DNA of 64,000 nt from an uncultured Prevotellaceae bacterium (GCA_902780025.1 CACZDV010000001.1:1-64000), one strand, 5' to 3'; positions 38,006-48,227 are shown, numbered from the stretch's first letter. Made by a program: numbers and translations. Notes: generated by a model from the letters alone, not told the origin.

Positions 38006-40426
38006 TTATTTGACAATCCATTCAAACAATCCTGCAGAATTGTCGTTGGGTAATACGACCTCCAGTCGCAAGGCTTTTGTCTTCACTGGGTCGAAATTGA
38101 CGGTGCAAGCTACGCCCTTGTCCGTGGGATAGGCGTTGGCACCGCTGACGGGTTGCCACTGGCCTTGAGCATCCTGATAGAGGATACGCCACGACTGCGG
38201 CACACGGCATCCGCCCCATGGGCCGTCGTCGTACCAGTAGACGGTGGCACTCTGAACGGTCGACTCTTGCGAGAACTCATAACCAATCCATTCGGTTGAG
38301 CCTTTCTTCGGCCACCAATGGGTATAGGGGACGGAGCGGTCGTTCTCGTCCTTTGGCACGAGGCGGTCGTTGATGGCACTAATGGCTGGCATGCGTGGCG
38401 TCGAGGTGCTTACTCGGCTCTCGGAGGCCAATGTGGCAGGCTGTGCGGGCGTGGTAGCGGTCAAGTCCTGGGATAGCCAGACGCGCATCTTGCCACTGCC
38501 GCGATGACACCAGGCATAGTAGGGAATGAGTGTCAGCGTCTGATCCTTTACGGCGAGTTTTCCCTGTTTGTCGAAGTTAAGCGTCTGGGCGTCAGTCCTC
38601 AACGTGACTACAGGCGTGCCGGCGACCTCGGCTTTACCCAGCTGGAACTGCGGTTCTTGGTTGACGAGTGCTGAGAATACATCAAATTGGTTATCAGGAT
38701 GTTCGGCGCAGTAGACCAGCGGTCCGCGTTCTACTGACACCATGCCGCGATCGGCCTCAACCTTGTTGTTGGCACGAACGGTTCGTGGCTCCATGTCGAA
38801 GTGGAGTTGAATCTTATCACCTTTTTTCCATTTGCGACTGATGGTATAATAGCCGTCTTCAGTAATGCTTGCAGCAATCTCCTGGCCATTCACCATAACA
38901 GTATAGCCCGGACGCTTGTTGTCAGAGTACTGATAGAGACTGGAAGGGACTACCTGGTTACGAACCCAACCGGGGATACGGATCTTCATGGCAAACTGTC
39001 CGGCAGCGTTCTTGTCGACAGTAATGGTGATGTCGCCGTTCCACGGGTACTCCGTCGTCTGGCTCAGACTTACCTTCTTGCCTGCTACGGCCAGTGTACT
39101 CTTGTTTGAGAGGAACAGGTTGACATAAACATTCCTGTCCTTCACGGCATAGACATATCCGGGCAGCGACGGAATGAAACGGCAGATATTGCTAGGACAG
39201 CAGGCACAGCCGAACCACGCCTGACGCTGGTGCTGGCCCATCGACTCCAAGGGATTGGGGTAGAAGAAACCGTTGCCTTCGAGTGAGACGCCGGAAATAA
39301 GACCGTTATAGAGCGTGCGCTCCAAGACGTCGTAGTATTTCGAATCGCCGTGGAGCAGAAACAGGCGGTAGTTCACGTAGACATTGCCGATAGCAGCGCA
39401 GGTCTCGCAGTAGGCCGACATGTTGGGCAGTTCGTAGTTCTTGCCGAAGGCCTCGCCGCTGGCAGTAGCGCCAATGCCTCCTGTGATGTATAGTTTCTTG
39501 CCAACAATATTGTCCCAAATATTGTCAATTGCCTTGACATAGCTCTCATCGCCCGTCAGGGCGGCCACGTCGGCCATGCCAGCATACATATAGGCGGCAC
39601 GTACAGCATGGCCCACGGCCTCATTTTGTTCGATGACGGGTTTGTGACTCTGCGAATATTCAGTCTTTATACTCGTCTTGCCACGATAGTCGAGCAGGAA
39701 TTTTGCGAAGTCAAGGTAGCGCTTCTGGCCAGTGGCCAAGTAGAGTCGGGCCATAGCCATCTCCGCTATCTGATGTCCAGGCACTACGCACATTTGTCCG
39801 GGATTGGGACCTACCTCCTTGCAGGCAACGTCGGCATAGCGGCAGGCAATATCAAGGAACTTGCGCTTGCCCGTAGCCTGCCAATAGGCTACGGCCCCCT
39901 CAATCATGTGTCCTAAGTTATAGAGCTCATGAGAGAGGTCCTCCTCCTTTACCCATCGGCGGTCACCAGCCCAGTGATGCGGGTCAGCAGGATTTTGCGT
40001 ACGTGCTGTATAGAGATAGCCGTCAGGCTCTTGAGCCGACGCGATAATGTCTATCACCGAGTCACAGTAGGCTTCCAACTTCTTGTCGGGATAGGTCTGG
40101 AGAATATAGGCAGCACCCTCCAGGGTCTTGTAGGGGTCAGTATCGTCGAAGGAGTAACCCACGCCATTGACCTTAAACACCTTTGAGGGATCAGCCATGT
40201 GAGCTGCTGCGTTCTCGAAATTCTTGTAACGCCCCTCGCTCTCACACTTCGAGAAAGCCAGGGGGATTGTTACCGTGCGACTCGCCTCAAGGCGCTGTCC
40301 CCAAAACGTACCTGGCGTTACCTTCACAGACGTAAACGGCACGGGAGTTATTGGATAGCCCTTCTGCGCCACAGCGTGGCTAAAGGATAAGGAACAAAGA
40401 ATGAATGATAAAATGATCTTTTTCAT
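38006..40426 (-). CDS. GH127 beta-L-arabinofuranosidase
   Basis: The 806-residue product (signal peptide to about residue 20) is a DUF1680/GH127 enzyme. The zinc-thiolate active site known from HypBA1 is visible: Glu341-x-Cys343 in YCETCAA, and Cys409-Cys410 in GCACCPSN, the first of the pair position being the nucleophile in that enzyme family. An (alpha/alpha)6 barrel (about 30-430) is followed by beta domains, and ~690-806 is a discoidin-like module. It removes beta-L-arabinofuranose, as on hydroxyproline-linked oligosaccharides. It is last in an operon with an S9 peptidase and another GH127-clan gene. Confidence 0.9.
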   Translation of the reverse strand: MKKIILSFILCSLSFSHAVAQKGYPITPVPFTSVKVTPGTFWGQRLEASRTVTIPLAFSKCESEGRYKNFENAAAHMADPSKVFKVNGVGYSFDDTDPYKTLEGAAYILQTYPDKKLEAYCDSVIDIIASAQEPDGYLYTARTQNPADPHHWAGDRRWVKEEDLSHELYNLGHMIEGAVAYWQATGKRKFLDIACRYADVACKEVGPNPGQMCVVPGHQIAEMAMARLYLATGQKRYLDFAKFLLDYRGKTSIKTEYSQSHKPVIEQNEAVGHAVRAAYMYAGMADVAALTGDESYVKAIDNIWDNIVGKKLYITGGIGATASGEAFGKNYELPNMSAYCETCAAIGNVYVNYRLFLLHGDSKYYDVLERTLYNGLISGVSLEGNGFFYPNPLESMGQHQRQAWFGCACCPSNICRFIPSLPGYVYAVKDRNVYVNLFLSNKSTLAVAGKKVSLSQTTEYPWNGDITITVDKNAAGQFAMKIRIPGWVRNQVVPSSLYQYSDNKRPGYTVMVNGQEIAASITEDGYYTISRKWKKGDKIQLHFDMEPRTVRANNKVEADRGMVSVERGPLVYCAEHPDNQFDVFSALVNQEPQFQLGKAEVAGTPVVTLRTDAQTLNFDKQGKLAVKDQTLTLIPYYAWCHRGSGKMRVWLSQDLTATTPAQPATLASESRVSTSTPRMPAISAINDRLVPKDENDRSVPYTHWWPKKGSTEWIGYEFSQESTVQSATVYWYDDGPWGGCRVPQSWRILYQDAQGQWQPVSGANAYPTDKGVACTVNFDPVKTKALRLEVVLPNDNSAGLFEWIVK

Positions 40427-40483
40427 ATTTTTTTTGTTTTAGTTGTTATCACTTTTCACTATTCACTTTTCATTAGCGAAGCA

Positions 40484-42571
40484 CTACTTCACTTCGCTCC
40501 ATTTGGGTGGTTCTACTTCCAACAGATGACGCACGAAGAAGTCGTAGCGCTTGTGGTCGCCATAGGTTTCACCCATGGTGTGACGGGCTCCAGGGATGAC
40601 CACCAACTCGAAGTCCTTGCCGGCCTTCTGCAGGGCATTCACCACCTGCATCGTTGAGGCTGGGTCAACGTTGTCGTCGAGTTCACCCACCAACAGCATC
40701 AACGGACGCTCCAGTCGGTAGGCGTTCTCCACATTCGAGCATTCCACGTAAGAGCTGTCGATGGGGTACGACATCCACTGCTCATTCCACCACACCTTGT
40801 CCATGCGGTTGTCGTGACAGCCACAGGCAGCATAGGCAGCCTTGTAGAAGTCGCCATGCCACAGCACGGCAGCCAGTGCGTTCTGTCCACCGGCACTACA
40901 TCCGTAGATTCCCACTCGCTCGGCGTCCATGTAAGGGTATTTCTCGGCAGCGGCTTTGATCCATGCGATGCGGTCAGGGAATCCACCGTCCTTCAGGTTC
41001 TTGTAGCATACCTCCTCGAACTCACGGGTACGGAACGAGGTGGTCATGGCATCGAGCTGCACTACGATGAAGCCCAGCTCGGCCATATTCTGAAGGTAAT
41101 AGAGCCAGGGTCTGAAGGTCTTAGGCACGTACTGGTCGCCAGGACCTGAGTAGATATATTCGATGATGGGATATTTTTTATTCGGGTCGAAGTTCGAGGG
41201 GCGCTGGATAAGTCCCCACATATCAGTCTTGCCGTCACGGCCTTTGGCCACGAACACCTCAGGGGCTTTCCACCCCTCTGCCTCCAAGGCGGTGATATCA
41301 GCAGTTTCGAGTGTACGTAGTATTTTCCCATTCTTACCTGAACGCAATACCGTAATGGGGGGTGTGGTAACGGTGGAATAGGTATCAATCAGATAAGCCA
41401 TATCTTCGGTATAGGTTGCACTGTGGTTACCTTCCTCGGGGGTGAGACCTACCAAGCCCTTCCCATTAATACCTATCTTATAATAATGTATCAGATAGGG
41501 GTCCTCGGCTTTGTTCATACCGCAGGCTGAGAAATAGATGATGCCGGCTTTCTCGTCCACATGCTGGATGCCGCGCACATAATACTCACCTTTCGTCACC
41601 TGCCGTATCAGTTTGCCTTTCTGTCGGTCGTACAGATAGATATGGTTACGCCCGTCACGCTCACTGGTCCAAATGATATGCTTACCATCTTCAAGGTCGA
41701 TGCGCTGCTGACGGTTGTAGTTGATGTATTTATCGTTCTTTTCCTCTATGAGCGTACGCACCTCTCCTGTCACGGCCGAGAGTTCCAGCACGCGATAGGT
41801 CTTATGTCCACGTTCATTGAACTCAAAAGTGACGTGCTTGTTGTCAGCATCCCAACGGGGCGCGGTGACCTGATACTGATGCTTAAACAATTCCGTCGAA
41901 GGTTCCACCACACGACCTGTTGCCAGTTCTATAATCACAGGGACCCGATAGTTCAAGGAGTCGCCGGGTTTAGCGTATTCTTGTCGATGCAGTATCGGTT
42001 CCACCTGGTTTTTAGGTGATGATTCCACATAATAGACATAATGTTTGGGCGCAGGCTTGATGCGTACAGTAGCAAAATAGCGTCCATCGGAAGAAAACGA
42101 GCCCCATGCCGAATAGTAATAAGACGAATCGCCATCAGATGTCAGTGCCCGCTCTTGTCCGTCTTGCTTCACCCAGAGGTTGTCTTCTTTATGAAACACC
42201 TGCATCTTCCCGTCGGGCGACGTCAGGATGCCGTCTTTCTCATCGGGCACCTCCATCCAGTGACGCTGTGGGCCACGCCATTCAGGGCGCTGACGAGGCT
42301 TCTCCGGGTTCTCCGTCAGCACCTCCACCGTGTTCTTGTCGGCATCAACCAATTTATATACTTGCTCCTTGCCATCATACACAGAATACCAGAACTGGTG
42401 GGTACCCCGTTTCAGGTGCACGTTCACGTCACCATACTTCATTTTCCAGGAATACTTGCTTCCGATGGCAAAGGCGCGCTTATAGGCATCCTTGATGTCA
42501 GTATTGTCTTTTGCTGAAGCCCCCTGCATCAGTGCCAGGGCCAGCATCATCGTGATTACCATTCTTATCAT
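40484..42571 (-). CDS. S9 family (DPP IV-like) serine peptidase
   Basis: The 695-residue secreted protein (signal peptide to about 20) has an N-terminal beta-propeller (DPPIV_N, about 40-440) and a C-terminal alpha/beta hydrolase domain. The catalytic Ser is residue 559 (GCSAGGQ), the Asp lies in GELDDNVDP and the His is residue 664 (GARHTMGE). DPP IV-type enzymes take dipeptides, typically X-Pro, off peptide N-termini. A placement between two beta-L-arabinofuranosidase genes is unusual and suggests a glycopeptide substrate (inference). Its stop/start junction overlaps the upstream gene by 1 bp. Confidence 0.92.
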   Translation of the reverse strand: MIRMVITMMLALALMQGASAKDNTDIKDAYKRAFAIGSKYSWKMKYGDVNVHLKRGTHQFWYSVYDGKEQVYKLVDADKNTVEVLTENPEKPRQRPEWRGPQRHWMEVPDEKDGILTSPDGKMQVFHKEDNLWVKQDGQERALTSDGDSSYYYSAWGSFSSDGRYFATVRIKPAPKHYVYYVESSPKNQVEPILHRQEYAKPGDSLNYRVPVIIELATGRVVEPSTELFKHQYQVTAPRWDADNKHVTFEFNERGHKTYRVLELSAVTGEVRTLIEEKNDKYINYNRQQRIDLEDGKHIIWTSERDGRNHIYLYDRQKGKLIRQVTKGEYYVRGIQHVDEKAGIIYFSACGMNKAEDPYLIHYYKIGINGKGLVGLTPEEGNHSATYTEDMAYLIDTYSTVTTPPITVLRSGKNGKILRTLETADITALEAEGWKAPEVFVAKGRDGKTDMWGLIQRPSNFDPNKKYPIIEYIYSGPGDQYVPKTFRPWLYYLQNMAELGFIVVQLDAMTTSFRTREFEEVCYKNLKDGGFPDRIAWIKAAAEKYPYMDAERVGIYGCSAGGQNALAAVLWHGDFYKAAYAACGCHDNRMDKVWWNEQWMSYPIDSSYVECSNVENAYRLERPLMLLVGELDDNVDPASTMQVVNALQKAGKDFELVVIPGARHTMGETYGDHKRYDFFVRHLLEVEPPKWSEVK

Positions 42572-45330
42572 TACTTCAGTAGATCTTTTAGTTGGTTGGT
42601 TGCGTTGTCAATCATATCCTTGGTGCCACTGCCATCGGTGACGTAGCGCACCACACGTTCTGCCCGGCGCAAGGCGTCGCGGGTGACCTCAGTCCGTGGC
42701 AGGTCGCGTACTTGCTGCATGAGCTGTTTCAGTTCCTCCATGTCCTCCATCTCAGCCAGATTGCCTGGCCGCATGGCCGTCAGTGCCGCATTCAACTTAG
42801 ACAGTGACTTCTCCGCATCGACGGGGTTGACCGTTGAAGTCAGGATGGCCGCACAATGCCGATACTGCTCCGTCATACGAGCATAGCCATGAGGGGCCCA
42901 CGGTGCATATTCAGGCACTTTGACCGTCAGTGCATGCCATGCCTGCTGGTCATCCATACGGCTCTGAGCCATTGCCAGCGTCTGTCGCAGTACCAGTGTA
43001 TCGACCTCTGTGGCAGGAGGTACGGGGTTGTCCAGGCGGAAGTAATGCGTAACATGCCGGTCAGCGTCATAGTCGGGCACAAAATGGAAGCGGTTCCAGT
43101 CAGCATCGCTATGAATGGTGGCCTCCTCCCACGACTTCACGCCGGTAGCCGCCATCACCAGCGGTCCCTGCATCAGAGCAGCCGTCCACATGGGACTATA
43201 GGTCTGGTGGCCAGCCACCTCCAGTTTATCGGGCGTATAGTCGAGGTGGCGCGTGAAGGGCATGACGACCTCTACCACATCCTGTTTTGACCATTTGCGA
43301 AGCGGAATCTCGACATAGCTCGACGGCTGATAGCTTTTGGCAATACTCCTGCCATTGAGTTTGATATCAAAGCCCTCAGTAGCCCAGTAGGGCACGCGCA
43401 ACTTCATGGCGAAGCGCCCTTCACCCTTCTGTATGCGGATGATACTCTTCTCAGCCGGCCATTGACACTCCTGACGGATGACGGTTTTCTGGGCATCCCA
43501 TGTAGCGACCGTAGGCAGATAGAGCGCGACCCAAAGTGTATGGTCGCTGACGAAATAGGCTGCCTCCTGATACTTCACGTGGTTCTCGGCCCCCGTGCCG
43601 CCGCAACAAGTTGACTGCGGTGTCTCGTTGCCCCAGGGTTTCGAGGCATCGAGTCCCACGGCATACTGATAGAGCACCTGATACTGATGGGGGTTGATGG
43701 AGCCCACGAGTTGGTTGTAGAGCAGTCGCTCATAGTAGTCCATATAGCTGGCATCATCAGGATTGAAGGTGTTCAGATCCTTAGTCAGCTTAGCCAGGTT
43801 GTAGGCACAGCAAGTCTCGTTGAGCGTAGGTTCAGGATTGTTGGCCATCGACAGCATCTGCGTGTAGGGCAGTCGGAACATCTCGCCATTGCCCACGCCA
43901 CCCATGGCGTAGCGGTAGCGCCCTTGTATGGTGTGCCAGAAATTCCGCGCTATCCGGTAGTAATACGTGTCGGCTCCCGCCTCATAGCATTTCAGTGCCC
44001 CCGTTATCATCGGTATATGCTGGTTGGCATGACGCGTACGGATGGCATCGACGTTGCGGGACAGCGGGTCGAAGAAGGCGGGAGAGTCGAAACAGGTAGC
44101 CGCCTCTATCAGGCGGTCGCGCTGCTCCTTGTCTGTGACCATCATCGACAGTCGAGCCAGCGACTCCGCCATGCCCCCCACCTCACCGGCGATGTACATG
44201 TTCCACATCTCGTAACGGTTACCCGGCTTATCCTGGCGCTCAGCCTGCGTACCGTCTTTCTTCACATAGGTACGGTAGTGCAGGCGGTTCCACACCCAGA
44301 GTCCCATGTCGCGGGCAATGAGCAGGGCTTTCTCGCTGATGGCCTTGTCGTCGATGACACTGGCTATGTCAATCAGTCCGGCCAGTTGCTTATGCACGGT
44401 ATAGTAAGGAGCCCACACCCAGTCCTCGTTGTTATAGGGACGATACATCTCGATGAGCACGCAGTGCTGCGGTGGGATGGCGTTCATGTAGCCATAGCCA
44501 TAGTGACGATAATCCTGCTTATAGCGGTCAAAGTCCTTCCACGAGCCTTTCATCGTACGCAGTTCAGCCTCGGGGGCCACGTCGCGCGCCTCGAAATAGC
44601 GGCCCAGCGAGTCGCTCCACGCGAAAGTGCGCTCCTGACAGCGTCGCATCTCGGCCAGCATGAGGCTGATGCGACTCAGCAGCGACGCCTTTTTCTGTTT
44701 GTCCTGACAACTGGCATAGGCCATGGCCATAGCCGAGAGATAATGCCCTGTGCCGTGTCCTTTGAGTTTTGTCGTAGGTGAGTCCCACCCATCGCTGACG
44801 GGGCAGTCGGCAGTTGGCAGGCCGTAGGTATCATAATAGTTATAGAGTTGCTGTTTAGGGTCGAGCGTCAGCAGGTTGTCGATGTCAAGGTCGCGGTTAT
44901 GCGTCAGTCGGTTTTCGCCCGTCAGCAGCACCTTATCCAACGGCAGGGGCTGGGCGATAGGAATATTTGAGGGAACTTTACTCGTTTCTCCTTCCACCAC
45001 GCTGATGCTAGCCTTGACGGGGAAGCCGTTGGCCGTGGTATTGTCGCCCACGATAAAGCCGCGCACCTGATAGGTAGAGCCCACGGGATGGCGCGAGCCG
45101 TCAGCCTGCTCCTGCTCCACATCGAGCGAAGTGTTAGTCCACTTCACCGTCCTATATTCCCCCTTGCCGTCGGCATAGGTCACCCACAATTGGTAAGGCA
45201 GTCGGGGCGCATTCCCCACAGGCACCTCCACACTGACGGTCTCCACCTTTGTAATACTGCGCGAACTGGCGGCAGAAGCACCCAGAATCATCACAGCCGA
45301 GAAGCCGACAGCTACGAATAATCTCTTCAT
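42571..45330 (-). CDS. GH127-clan (DUF1680, possibly GH146) beta-L-arabinofuranosidase
   Basis: Start set at ATG 45328-45330, which begins the signal peptide MKRLFVAVGFSAVMILGASA; ATGs at 45354 and 45339 lie only 4-19 bp from the -7 element at 45359-45366. The 919-residue enzyme has an N-terminal Ig-like domain (about 25-140), then the catalytic barrel with Glu-x-Cys in NETCCAYN and the Cys pair in STCCGGTG, the zinc/nucleophile pattern of the GH127/GH146 group, and a C-terminal helical part. First gene of a three-gene operon. It shares little sequence with the GH127 two genes down beyond the motifs, so the two probably act on different arabinosyl linkages. Confidence 0.88.
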   Translation of the reverse strand: MKRLFVAVGFSAVMILGASAASSRSITKVETVSVEVPVGNAPRLPYQLWVTYADGKGEYRTVKWTNTSLDVEQEQADGSRHPVGSTYQVRGFIVGDNTTANGFPVKASISVVEGETSKVPSNIPIAQPLPLDKVLLTGENRLTHNRDLDIDNLLTLDPKQQLYNYYDTYGLPTADCPVSDGWDSPTTKLKGHGTGHYLSAMAMAYASCQDKQKKASLLSRISLMLAEMRRCQERTFAWSDSLGRYFEARDVAPEAELRTMKGSWKDFDRYKQDYRHYGYGYMNAIPPQHCVLIEMYRPYNNEDWVWAPYYTVHKQLAGLIDIASVIDDKAISEKALLIARDMGLWVWNRLHYRTYVKKDGTQAERQDKPGNRYEMWNMYIAGEVGGMAESLARLSMMVTDKEQRDRLIEAATCFDSPAFFDPLSRNVDAIRTRHANQHIPMITGALKCYEAGADTYYYRIARNFWHTIQGRYRYAMGGVGNGEMFRLPYTQMLSMANNPEPTLNETCCAYNLAKLTKDLNTFNPDDASYMDYYERLLYNQLVGSINPHQYQVLYQYAVGLDASKPWGNETPQSTCCGGTGAENHVKYQEAAYFVSDHTLWVALYLPTVATWDAQKTVIRQECQWPAEKSIIRIQKGEGRFAMKLRVPYWATEGFDIKLNGRSIAKSYQPSSYVEIPLRKWSKQDVVEVVMPFTRHLDYTPDKLEVAGHQTYSPMWTAALMQGPLVMAATGVKSWEEATIHSDADWNRFHFVPDYDADRHVTHYFRLDNPVPPATEVDTLVLRQTLAMAQSRMDDQQAWHALTVKVPEYAPWAPHGYARMTEQYRHCAAILTSTVNPVDAEKSLSKLNAALTAMRPGNLAEMEDMEELKQLMQQVRDLPRTEVTRDALRRAERVVRYVTDGSGTKDMIDNATNQLKDLLK

Positions 45331-45358
45331 ATCATGCATCGTTAAATCGTTCATGCCA

Positions 45359-45366
45359 CAAAGGTA
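45359..45366 (-). promoter_or_regulatory. -7 element (TACCTTTG) for GH127-S9-GH127 operon
   Basis: Minus strand TACCTTTG at 45366-45359. No good -33 box lies 19-20 bp upstream (TACA), as expected for an activator-dependent promoter (inference). Confidence 0.6.
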
Positions 45367-45394
45367 GTCAAAAACTGCTTGTCGATGTAAAAAT

Positions 45395-45425
45395 ATCGTC
45401 TAAAGAGGTTGGAAAATTGTCCAAT
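45395..45425 (-). promoter_or_regulatory. Candidate regulator site: two TTRGACRAT half-sites, 21 bp apart
   Basis: On the minus strand, ATTGGACAAT (45425-45416) and TTTAGACGAT (45404-45395) are direct repeats about two helical turns apart. The same word, ATTTGGAYGAT, is doubled 20 bp apart at 55864-55894 beside the hybrid regulator gene. Position just upstream of the GH127 promoter suits activation by an AraC-type protein. Confidence 0.45.
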
Positions 45426-45503
45426 CTGTCATGTTCACCGCTATTTTGGTCTATTTTTTCATCATCTTGTCCGAAAGTTTCAGGATAAACCGTAACAATT
45501 CCC

Positions 45504-45511
45504 TATCTTTG
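45504..45511 (+). promoter_or_regulatory. -7 element (TATCTTTG) for DUF6055-CotH pair
   Basis: TATCTTTG 18 bp before the ATG at 45530; TTTC at 45478-45481 is a distant -33 match (22 bp). It rules out upstream in-frame start codons. Confidence 0.6.
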
Positions 45512-45529
45512 CAACAAATTATTACTAAA

Positions 45530-46768
45530 ATGACAAAAACAGTTTTTTCGATCATTATCCTTTTCTGTTCACTGACGTCATCTGCCGACGGCAACGGTAA
45601 GATTATCTATGTCCCTGAAGATCTGCGCAGCATGGACTTGCAGTCAGACACCTCACGGTGGTCGATGAAGCGTAGTCTTGAGACAGATGACCTTATCTTC
45701 ATGTGGGAGCGCGGCTTTGGTAACGATGTGAGCAATTCTCCACAGCTTGAGGGCAAGCCAATGTCGTTCAGCCTTCAGAACCTCCGCGACCGTGTGCAGT
45801 CGTTCTATCATTTCTTTCGCGACACTCTGGGGTTCGTCAAAGGACCGTCGAAGTCCGACCGCTACAAGATGATGGTCATGGTGATGTATTCTCTCGACGG
45901 TACTGCATACGGGGGTACCTACGATAACTTCATCGGTGCCCTGTGGGTGACCCCAAACCGCATACAGGATACGAAGATGAACTGCATGGCCCACGAACTG
46001 GGCCACTCTTTCCAGTCACAGATCATGGCCGACGGCATCGGTCAGTGCTGGGGTGGAACGGGATTCTTCGAAATGGCTTCACAGTGGATGCTTTGGCAGG
46101 TAAATCCCGACTGGCTCACCGACGAGAACTATCATTTCGAGGCGTTCAAGGGGCTCACGCATAAGGCTTTCCTGCACATGGACAACATCTATCACTCGCC
46201 CTATGTGCTTCAGTGGTGGAGCAACCTTCACGGCCGACAGTTCATTGCCGAACTATTCCGTCAGGGAAAGATAGGCGAAGATCCCGCCATGACCTACAAA
46301 CGTATGAACAACCTGTCACAGTCTGCCTTTTGCGATGAAATGTTCCGCGGCTACCAGCATCTGGTGAACTTCGACTTCACCCATGCCTACAAAGAGACGC
46401 GTCAGTATGCCTGCACTTTCGACACTGAGTTGGAGAAAACTTCTGACGGATGGCTTCGTCCGAAGCTGTTGCCCGAGGGTTATGGCTTCAATGCCATAAA
46501 ACTCGACAGTCGCGTGAACCTCAAGTCGCCAGCCTTCCACCTTCGTCTGCGTGGTGACCAGCTGCGCTATGGCTTTGTGGGCATCACCACCGATGGAAAG
46601 AGTATCTATAGCGATGTCAATGCAACGTCTTTCAGTTCCAATGGCAAGCCCCTCAAGCACCTATACCTTATTGTCATGGGGGCTCCTGAGCGCCATTCTG
46701 AGGTAATGACTGATGGTAATATTCCCGAATACAAGCAATTCCCCTATGAATTCCAGATTACTGACTGA
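45530..46768 (+). CDS. Secreted DUF6055-type HExxH protein (putative zinc peptidase)
   Basis: From the ATG at 45530 the product has 412 residues, with a signal peptide (MTKTVFSIIILFCSLTSSADG). It contains MAHELGHSF: His155-Glu156-x-x-His159, a gluzincin/metzincin-like zinc motif, inside a region resembling DUF6055, with SDRYKMMVMVMYS and ALWVTPN before it. A related domain occupies the first half of the 723-residue protein at 51087-53258. Protease activity is not proven; a glycan- or protein-binding role is possible. The stop overlaps the next gene by 23 bp. Confidence 0.75.
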   Translation: MTKTVFSIIILFCSLTSSADGNGKIIYVPEDLRSMDLQSDTSRWSMKRSLETDDLIFMWERGFGNDVSNSPQLEGKPMSFSLQNLRDRVQSFYHFFRDTLGFVKGPSKSDRYKMMVMVMYSLDGTAYGGTYDNFIGALWVTPNRIQDTKMNCMAHELGHSFQSQIMADGIGQCWGGTGFFEMASQWMLWQVNPDWLTDENYHFEAFKGLTHKAFLHMDNIYHSPYVLQWWSNLHGRQFIAELFRQGKIGEDPAMTYKRMNNLSQSAFCDEMFRGYQHLVNFDFTHAYKETRQYACTFDTELEKTSDGWLRPKLLPEGYGFNAIKLDSRVNLKSPAFHLRLRGDQLRYGFVGITTDGKSIYSDVNATSFSSNGKPLKHLYLIVMGAPERHSEVMTDGNIPEYKQFPYEFQITD

Positions 46769-48206
46769 TCTGCGCTGCTGGCTTACTGTCTGCCTGCTAC
46801 TGACATTTTCTTTCGTGAGTGCTCAGCGTAATGTTCATATCCACACCCGTCAGCTGAATACGGTGTGGGATTTCCCGGTGTCGGTCGACCTTACTGACGA
46901 GATTTCCTTCAGTGAGAGTTTGGTGTTGTTCCATCTCAAGGACGGCAAAAAACTATCCTTCAGCACTGATGTCGTTGACAGCCTCACCTTTACAACTACT
47001 CCTGACTCGGAAGACAAGAATCCTTATCGCGTGTTCCAGCTGAACATCACTACTACCAATGGTACCGCCGTCACTTCCAAGGAGGACTATGTGCCTTGCT
47101 TCATCTCGCTGGGTGCCCGTGGATCGTTTTCCGACTATTCTGGAAGTGCCTCCATCCGTTGTCGCGGCAACAGCTCGTTCCTGTGGTATGACAAAAAGCC
47201 TTACCGTATAAAGCTCGACACTAAGCATAAACTGCTGGGACTGGAAAAGGCGAAGAGTTGGGTGCTGCTGGCCAACTACCGCGATGTCACCGACATGATG
47301 AACACCTTTGTCTTCGAAATGGGACGTGCTTTGGGGCTTCCCTATACAAATCATACCCGTTACGTGGAACTCTTCCTGAATGGCGATTACAAAGGGATTT
47401 ATCAGTTGACAGAGCAGATTCAGCAGAACAAGAACCGTGTGGCCGTGAGTGACGAGCATGGCATTCTTATCGCACTCGATGTGGACGATGGCCCAGGCGA
47501 GAGTCCATACGCCAACGATAATTTCTGGTCGTCGGTCTATAGGATGCCTGTATGCGTAAAGTATCCCGATGACGAGCGCTGGACAGTGAATACCGTTGAC
47601 TCTGTACGCCGTGTATTTGCCGAACTTGAGACAGCGATTAAGAACAAGGACTACGCACAGGTACAGCAGTTACTTGATGTGTCGTCGTTCATCAAATACC
47701 TGCTCATCCAGGAATTTGTGTACAACGTGGAACTATCTGCACCTCGCTCCATCTATATGCATAAGGATGGCGACGGACCCTGGGTAATGGGCCCCCTCTG
47801 GGACTTTGATGCTGGCTATGACTTCGACTGGGGGCAGATGACCACCGGACACACTTTCTTCACGGATTTCACCGAGACCGTCATGGGCTCTAATCCCTTA
47901 AAACGTAACGGACAGTATAGTTACGTACCACAATTCTTCACCGACCTGTTTGCCTGCCCGGAATTCGTGGAAGCCTATAAAGCACAGTGGGCAGCAGTTA
48001 AGGATACGATTGTCACCCATGCTTGGGACGAGTGCATGAGATACGTGGAGCAGATGCGTACATCGGGCGCTATCGACCGTGAGTTTCAACGCTGGCCTAT
48101 CAGTAGGAAACGCTTTGACACCGAACTCGACAAGATGCAGAAATGGCTTCAAAACAGAAGAATCCATTTCTCTTACCTCGTTGCTGCTATTCCTGTGCCT
48201 AAATGA
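46746..48206 (+). CDS. CotH-type kinase family protein (secreted)
   Basis: Start at ATG 46746 (MNSRLLTDLRCWLTVC, signal peptide to about residue 27), inside the end of the preceding gene, so translation is probably coupled. The 486-residue protein has the CotH atypical-kinase signatures: RGNSSFLWYDKKPYRIKLD (ATP-lysine region), AKSWVLLANYRD, LFLNGDYKGIYQLTEQI and the metal-binding WDFDAGYD (Asp353, Asp355). Bacillus CotH phosphorylates spore coat proteins; secreted Bacteroidota members are uncharacterised. An N-terminal ~100-residue beta domain precedes it. Its role next to a putative peptidase and arabinosidases is unknown. Confidence 0.88.
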   Translation: MNSRLLTDLRCWLTVCLLLTFSFVSAQRNVHIHTRQLNTVWDFPVSVDLTDEISFSESLVLFHLKDGKKLSFSTDVVDSLTFTTTPDSEDKNPYRVFQLNITTTNGTAVTSKEDYVPCFISLGARGSFSDYSGSASIRCRGNSSFLWYDKKPYRIKLDTKHKLLGLEKAKSWVLLANYRDVTDMMNTFVFEMGRALGLPYTNHTRYVELFLNGDYKGIYQLTEQIQQNKNRVAVSDEHGILIALDVDDGPGESPYANDNFWSSVYRMPVCVKYPDDERWTVNTVDSVRRVFAELETAIKNKDYAQVQQLLDVSSFIKYLLIQEFVYNVELSAPRSIYMHKDGDGPWVMGPLWDFDAGYDFDWGQMTTGHTFFTDFTETVMGSNPLKRNGQYSYVPQFFTDLFACPEFVEAYKAQWAAVKDTIVTHAWDECMRYVEQMRTSGAIDREFQRWPISRKRFDTELDKMQKWLQNRRIHFSYLVAAIPVPK

Positions 48207-48227
48207 ATTTCATCACCTACCAAAGAA

